10,003 nucleotides of DNA from Campylobacterota bacterium. Its GTDB lineage: Bacteria > Campylobacterota > Campylobacteria > Campylobacterales > Sulfurovaceae. Every line of letters begins with the position of its first letter. Position 1 is the stretch's first letter. Positions 6,032-10,003 of this stretch are shown piece by piece. Location of the stretch: positions 1 to 10,003 of the forward strand of contig WFMX01000150.1 in the NCBI GenBank assembly GCA_015488875.1, given 5' to 3'. The notes below the pieces were generated by a model. That model did no database searches, was not told the DNA's origin, and worked only from the letters and a program-made list of their open reading frames with translations. The position numbers were made by a program, and so were the translations under genes.

Positions 6032-6571
6032 TCATACATTATCAAAAATATCTCTCACTATGATAGAGCTATCTAGACATGTTATGGGCATCTCTTCGTC
6101 ATCTCCATAGGCTCTATCATAGTAGTATATCCTATCTCTACGCAAAAACTTATCTGCTATCTTGTACTCCACATTGACCAAAAAATACTCATCTACTCCA
6201 CTTCTCTCATATAGCTCTTTTTTGACTGTCTTGTCTTTGTGTGCGGTAGACGGAGACAATACTTCAAATACTGCACAAGGGATATCACTATCACCACAAA
6301 AGAGCATCACATCAGGTTGCACGACTGATATATCATCTCCGTTTTGGAGTTTCAAATCAAAAGGAGCGATCCTAGGGAGGCATCTCTCTTTGCTTTTTGA
6401 AATATTTTTAAGGCTATATCCTAAATTTAATACAGCGTCTTGGTGTGATGCACTAGCTCCAGCCATCATATATATATCACCAAATATTAGCTCTACTCTC
6501 TCCTGGGTATCTCTATCCATATGTAGATAATCTTCATAGCTATAGTTGTTTAGCTCTACTGCTTCATCCAT
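6032..6571 (-). CDS. Uma2-family (DUF820) PD-(D/E)XK nuclease-like protein
   Basis: This 179-residue soluble protein matches the Uma2/DUF820 pattern from end to end: YSYEDYLHM (10-18), ERVELIFGDIYMMAGAS (24-40), SHQDAVLNLGYSL (42-54), IAPFDLKL (68-75), VVQPDVMLFCG (83-93), AVFEVLSPSTAHKDKTVKK (100-118) and LYERSGVDEYFLVN (120-133). The restriction-endonuclease-like core is expected to use D87 of QPD, E103 of FEVLS and nearby Lys residues (K112-K118), with a conserved acid in the first strand (E27). These are all present, so the protein looks intact. Members are common accessory genes, multicopy in cyanobacteria, and mostly without a known biological role; a nuclease activity is predicted from the fold, not shown. 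GGAG on the minus strand at 6578-6581 sits 6 nt before the ATG. It is a single-gene unit with its own promoter, convergent with the oxidoreductase and bracketed by short inverted repeats that hint at horizontal acquisition. Confidence 0.88.
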   Translation of the reverse strand: MDEAVELNNYSYEDYLHMDRDTQERVELIFGDIYMMAGASASHQDAVLNLGYSLKNISKSKERCLPRIAPFDLKLQNGDDISVVQPDVMLFCGDSDIPCAVFEVLSPSTAHKDKTVKKELYERSGVDEYFLVNVEYKIADKFLRRDRIYYYDRAYGDDEEMPITCLDSSIIVRDIFDNV

Positions 6572-6594
6572 ATTTGACTCCTTTTGAAGAGACT

Positions 6595-6623
6595 ATTATA
6601 TCACAAGCAACCTCCCAAAACAA
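6595..6623 (-). promoter_or_regulatory. Promoter of the Uma2 gene
   Basis: On the minus strand, TTGTTT (6623-6618) and TATAAT (6600-6595) are separated by 17 nt, and the -10 carries a TG extension (TGATATAAT). Transcription would start near 6588, giving a leader of under 20 nt that contains the AAAAGGAG ribosome site. This is the best sigma-70-like promoter in the window. Confidence 0.6.
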
Positions 6624-6636
6624 AGCTACCGACCTA

Positions 6637-6653
6637 GGGTGTCGAAAACACCC
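6637..6653. repeat. Perfect 6-bp hairpin GGGTGT/ACACCC
   Basis: GGGTGT (6637-6642) and ACACCC (6648-6653) pair perfectly around the 5-nt loop CGAAA. It overlaps the first block of the right-hand 22-bp repeat. No T run follows on either strand, so it is not a standard terminator. Confidence 0.45.
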
Positions 6654-6683
6654 AAATAAGCTCATATCTAATGGCAGGGGTCT
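6640..6683 (+). repeat. 22-bp repeat, right copy, split by 22 nt
   Basis: TGTCGAAAA (6640-6648) and ATGGCAGGGGTCT (6671-6683) together match the inverted left copy at 5965-5986 with one mismatch. The segment 6649-6670 is extra relative to the left copy, so either this copy gained it or the left copy lost it. Distance and orientation place the Uma2 gene and its promoter between the copies. Confidence 0.5.
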
Positions 6684-6687
6684 GGTG

Positions 6688-6724
6688 ATAATGATTTGCG
6701 TAACGAAGTGGAGTGAATCGTTAT
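6688..6724 (+). repeat. Hairpin repeat with CGAAG loop, copy 2
   Basis: ATAATGATTTGC (6688-6699) pairs with GTGAATCGTTAT (6713-6724) over 12 positions, three of them G-T pairs, around a 13-nt loop with CGAAGTG. The G-T pairs favour folding of the plus-strand RNA. It is the second copy of the element at 5922-5946, in the same orientation. Confidence 0.45.
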
Positions 6725-6729
6725 AACCT

Positions 6730-6772
6730 GACCTCGGCTAAACTGCAACACCGTTATGCTACAGCCGAGGTC
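6730..6772. repeat. GC-rich 10-bp perfect inverted repeat downstream of dnaE
   Basis: GACCTCGGCT (6730-6739) is exactly mirrored by AGCCGAGGTC (6763-6772). The 23-nt loop can pair again weakly (GCAAC with GTTATGC). It starts about 80 nt beyond the dnaE stop codon and could end or stabilise the dnaE message. There is no T run after it on the minus strand, so a standard intrinsic terminator is not shown. Confidence 0.5.
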
Positions 6773-6851
6773 GAACAATTTCTATACCCTAACTGTATCG
6801 TTTTTATATATCCAAATAGTGGAAATCAAAAGTCGCGTATCATATCTCAAA

Positions 6852-9800
6852 TTATGCCTCTACAGATACCCCTATACCCCCAATCTCGCTCAATATCTCT
6901 CTGCTCACCTTCATCTTGGACTCTATGATGACATCGGCATCTTTGCCCTTGACTATGAGTTCTAGTGGATGTTTGCCTGGATACCTCTCCACTAGACAGA
7001 TCAACTCTTCGACTATCTTGGCATCTGGCATTAGGTTTAGTGAGAGAATCAATGGAGGCTGATCTGGCTCTGGGGTGTGCTTCTGCTCTTTTTTTACCTT
7101 TACTTTCTCTTTTTTGGCATCTTTTAGGGATTCTATTTTGAGGATGCTCATCCGTGTAAACTCTCTATCTTTTGTGATCTTGACTTTGAATGCTATAGGC
7201 TTGGTAGTGTCGAAATCCTCCTCTAGCTCTTTGAGTCTATTTTCAAATAGCATTAGCTCTATATTGCCATGCAGATCCATTATGTTTGCTATGCCAAATT
7301 TATTTCCCTTTTTTGAAATCTTCTCTGTGATCTCCTCTATCCTACCTATAAATAGGGCTTGCGATCCGTCGGCTAAATCATCTATCTCCGAGCTAAGTGT
7401 GTAGTTGATACCATCAAGAGTATCGCGATACTTATCTAGTGGGTGACCAGATACATAGAAGCCTAGAGACTCCTTCTCAAACTCCAATATCTCCATCGGC
7501 TCGAACTCATCCATATCCTCTAACTCTATCTTGACTGTAGACATCTCCTCTTCATCACCAAATAGTGACCCTACCATCATCTTCTTGGCTTGGTCGGACT
7601 TTTGCGAAGCCTCCATAATATTCTCTAGCTGAGAGAGCAACGCCCTACGACTAAATCCAAAACAGTCCAATCCTCCCGACTTGATGAGTGATTCTATGAC
7701 TCTTTTGTTTACCTTGCTAGAGTCTATGCGTGAGACAAAGTCACTCATATCGCTAAATGGTCTATCTCCCCTATCTTCTAGTATGGTGTTGATGGCTATG
7801 TCTCCTGCACCTTTGATAGCACCCATACCAAACATTATGACACTCTCCCTATCATCACCATCAGCCGAAAATACCAAATCAGAACGATTTACATCAGGCG
7901 GAAGTAGTTTGATATTCATCCTCTTTAGCTCATCTACATACTTGACTACTTTGTCGGTATTGTTTTTCTCTAGCGTGAGGATAGCTGCCATGAACTCTTG
8001 GGGGTGATAATATTTGAGAAATGAAGTATAAAATGTGACCATGGCATATGCTGCCGAGTGTGATTTGTTAAATCCATATCCAGCAAACTTCACGATAAGA
8101 TCAAATAGCTCTTCGGCTTTGGCTCTATCAAATCCTTTTTTTGATGCTCCATCGGCAAACTCACCTTTGAGCTTGTCCATCTCTTCTTTGATCTTCTTGC
8201 CCATCGCTCGTCTCACAAGGTCTGCACCACCTAGAGAGAAGCCACCTATAGTCTGTACTATCTGCATAACTTGCTCTTGATAGACTATGACTCCATAGGT
8301 CGGCTTGAGGATCGGCTCTAGCTCTGGAAACGCGTAAGTGATCTCTGCTCTTCCATGCTTTCTCTCTACAAAGTCATCTAGCATACCAGACTCCATAGGA
8401 CCAGGGCGATAGAGTGCGAGCATCGCGATGATATCTTCAAATCCATCAGGTTTGAGCTTTTTGGCTAGCTCTTGCATGCCTGTCGATTCTATCTGAAATA
8501 GTCCCAAAGTATCACCTGTAGAGATATACTCATAGACACCCTTGTCGTTGATATCTTCTTTGATGAAGTCTATCCTTTTGCCATGTCGTTTTTCTACTAG
8601 CTTGTTCGCCTCTTCTATGACGGTGAGGGTCTTCAATCCCAAAAAGTCAAACTTGATAAGGTCTACATCTTCTACATACTTGCCACTATATTGTGTAGCC
8701 AAAGTATCCAATCCCGTAGGCTTAAATAGGGGGGTTTTTTGCCATAGTGGCTCATTGGATATGACAACCCCTGCTGCGTGCGTACCTGCATTTCTATTGA
8801 GTCCTTCAAGTGCTAGAGCAAAATCCCAAGTCCGCTTTGCCTGTGGGTCTTTCTCCAATAGCTCTGCTATCTTTGGCTCTTTTTCATATGAATTTTTGAG
8901 ATCTATCCCTAGCTCATCTGGTATCAGCTTTGCCATGGCATCTGCTTTGGAGTATGGCATATCTAGCACTCTAGCCACATCTCGAATGACCCCTTTGGCT
9001 AGGAGCTTACCGAAAGTAATGATTTGAGCTACATTGTGCCGTCCATATCTACCCACTACATAGTCTAGTATCTCTTGTCTTCTTGCTTGACAAAAGTCCA
9101 TATCTATATCTGGCATAGATATCCTCTCAGGATTTAGAAATCTCTCAAAGAGTAGACCATATGGTAATGGATCTATATCTGTGATACCGAGCGAATAAGC
9201 CACAAGTGACCCAGCTGCCGATCCCCTACCTGGACCTACAGGTATACCCATCTTTTTGGCTGCGTCTACAAACTCCCAAACTATGAGCATATATCCTGGG
9301 AACTTCATGCTATCGATGATATCTATCTCTACTTGAAGCCTCTCTCTGTACTCTTGATGCTTCTCTTTGGGTACTATCTGAAGTCTCCTCTCTAGCCCTC
9401 TTCGAGACTCTTCTATGAAGAGTGCTTTATCATTCTCTAGTGAGTACTCTACATCAGGCTCAGGTAGCTCCAGCCCTATCTCTCTAGCTTTCTCTCTGGC
9501 AAACTTGAAGTTCGGTGGTGTAGGGTTGCCTAGTTTTATCTCAAGGTTGCACTTGTCTACTATCTCTTGTGTATGCTCTAGTGCCTCTGGTATATCGGCA
9601 AAGAGCTTCGCCATCTGTTCAGGAGATTTGACATAAAACTCATGCACAGAGTGTCGCAGACGATCAGGGTCATCATATAGTTTGTTCATCGCTATACACA
9701 TAAACGCCTCATGAGCATCTGCATCCTCTTGTATAGTGTAGTGGGTGTCGTTGGTAGCTACTATCTTGATGTCTGTCTCTTGTGAGAGTCGGATCATCTG

Positions 9801-10003
9801 CTTGTCTATGCGGTGTTGATCTCCTATGCCGTGACGCATTAGCTCCAGATAAAAGTCATCACCAAATATATCTTTGTACTCTAGTGCCACTCTCTTAGCT
9901 TCATCATAACCCTTGGCTCCATTTTTGAGATTTCTCTCAGATAGATTTAACTGCCAACTCACCTCGCCTTGAAGACAAGCACTAGAACATACTAGCCCTT
10001 CAC
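6852..10003 (-). CDS. dnaE: DNA polymerase III alpha subunit, 5' end outside window
   Basis: This is the replicative polymerase catalytic subunit. Residues are numbered from the codon at 9960-9962. The frame stays open to the window edge (reading EGLVCSSACLQGE before residue 1), so the GTG at 9962 is an internal Val and about 145 residues of PHP domain lie outside. Visible parts are the end of the PHP domain with N71-D-T-H74, the palm with GPGRGSAAGSL (243-253) and catalytic Asp287 and Asp289 in MPDIDMDFC (283-291), and the third Asp439 in KFDFLGL (437-443). Next come the fingers with YRPGPMESGMLDDFVERKHG (518-537) and YGVIVYQEQVMQI (556-568), GYGFNKSHSAAYA (628-640), and a helix-hairpin-helix segment (about 750-770). 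VGSLF (797-801) lies where the E. coli beta-clamp site QADMF sits. An OB fold follows (about 868-942), then a Lys-rich linker (947-961) and a C-terminal domain (about 970-1036), the tau-binding region in relatives. The gene appears intact within the window. No proofreading exonuclease is fused, so it is DnaE, not PolC. Confidence 0.97.
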   Translation of the reverse strand, partial: EGLVCSSACLQGEVSWQLNLSERNLKNGAKGYDEAKRVALEYKDIFGDDFYLELMRHGIGDQHRIDKQMIRLSQETDIKIVATNDTHYTIQEDADAHEAFMCIAMNKLYDDPDRLRHSVHEFYVKSPEQMAKLFADIPEALEHTQEIVDKCNLEIKLGNPTPPNFKFAREKAREIGLELPEPDVEYSLENDKALFIEESRRGLERRLQIVPKEKHQEYRERLQVEIDIIDSMKFPGYMLIVWEFVDAAKKMGIPVGPGRGSAAGSLVAYSLGITDIDPLPYGLLFERFLNPERISMPDIDMDFCQARRQEILDYVVGRYGRHNVAQIITFGKLLAKGVIRDVARVLDMPYSKADAMAKLIPDELGIDLKNSYEKEPKIAELLEKDPQAKRTWDFALALEGLNRNAGTHAAGVVISNEPLWQKTPLFKPTGLDTLATQYSGKYVEDVDLIKFDFLGLKTLTVIEEANKLVEKRHGKRIDFIKEDINDKGVYEYISTGDTLGLFQIESTGMQELAKKLKPDGFEDIIAMLALYRPGPMESGMLDDFVERKHGRAEITYAFPELEPILKPTYGVIVYQEQVMQIVQTIGGFSLGGADLVRRAMGKKIKEEMDKLKGEFADGASKKGFDRAKAEELFDLIVKFAGYGFNKSHSAAYAMVTFYTSFLKYYHPQEFMAAILTLEKNNTDKVVKYVDELKRMNIKLLPPDVNRSDLVFSADGDDRESVIMFGMGAIKGAGDIAINTILEDRGDRPFSDMSDFVSRIDSSKVNKRVIESLIKSGGLDCFGFSRRALLSQLENIMEASQKSDQAKKMMVGSLFGDEEEMSTVKIELEDMDEFEPMEILEFEKESLGFYVSGHPLDKYRDTLDGINYTLSSEIDDLADGSQALFIGRIEEITEKISKKGNKFGIANIMDLHGNIELMLFENRLKELEEDFDTTKPIAFKVKITKDREFTRMSILKIESLKDAKKEKVKVKKEQKHTPEPDQPPLILSLNLMPDAKIVEELICLVERYPGKHPLELIVKGKDADVIIESKMKVSREILSEIGGIGVSVEA

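Noticed and set aside
6032..6571. Uma2 gene as part of a restriction-modification or defence island
   Set aside because: No methyltransferase, helicase, toxin-antitoxin or phage gene lies beside it; the neighbours are a metabolic oxidoreductase and dnaE.
6730..6772. Integron attC-like site, suggested by the GTTATGC inside a palindrome
   Set aside because: The GTTATGC lies in the loop rather than at the outer core, does not fit GTTRRRY, and there is no paired RYYYAAC at the other end or any integrase in the window.
9960..9962. GTG as the start codon of dnaE
   Set aside because: The frame continues open to the window edge with conserved alpha-subunit sequence (SSACLQGE), so this codon is an internal Val.

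Overview
The window looks like a chromosomal stretch of a Campylobacterota (epsilonproteobacterial) genome, probably a Sulfurimonas/Sulfurovum-like bacterium. The basis is the character of the DNA polymerase III alpha protein, a FIST plus GGDEF signalling pair, moderate-to-low GC, and heavy use of ATA (Ile), CTA (Leu) and AGA (Arg) codons. This placement is inference from protein style and composition, not from a marker search.

Layout. (1) 32-493, plus strand: a small putative lipoprotein. (2) 597-2192, minus strand: a 12-helix MFS transporter followed 3 nt later by an unrecognised 147-residue protein, clearly one operon. (3) 2193-2576: an AT-rich divergent intergenic region holding a good extended -10 promoter and a structured leader of about 120 nt. 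(4) 2577-4467, plus strand: a FIST sensor protein and an overlapping diguanylate cyclase, followed after 49 nt by (5) 4517-5875, an FAD/NAD(P)-dependent oxidoreductase of the CoA-disulfide reductase/NADH oxidase type. (6) 6032-6571, minus strand: a Uma2-family (PD-(D/E)XK-like) gene bracketed by short repeats and hairpins. (7) 6852 to the right edge, minus strand: dnaE, whose first ~145 codons lie outside the window.

How the genes fit together. The FIST and GGDEF genes overlap by 8 nt and should be translationally coupled, with the FIST protein sensing a ligand and the cyclase converting this into c-di-GMP. The cyclase has intact catalytic motifs but a Lys in place of the Arg of the RxxD inhibitory site. 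The FIST reading frame can be extended upstream to a TTG at 2463, but a GGAGG at 2566-2570 and family-like N-terminal sequence place the start at 2577. What lies upstream is then a 5' leader with a good hairpin. The oxidoreductase may be co-transcribed with this pair, but the sequence does not prove it. dnaE is a housekeeping gene with no visible link to the rest.

I found no CRISPR array, tRNA, rRNA, transposase or clear new defence system. The least explained pieces are the FIST-GGDEF leader, and the inverted repeats and cluster of hairpins around the Uma2 gene.
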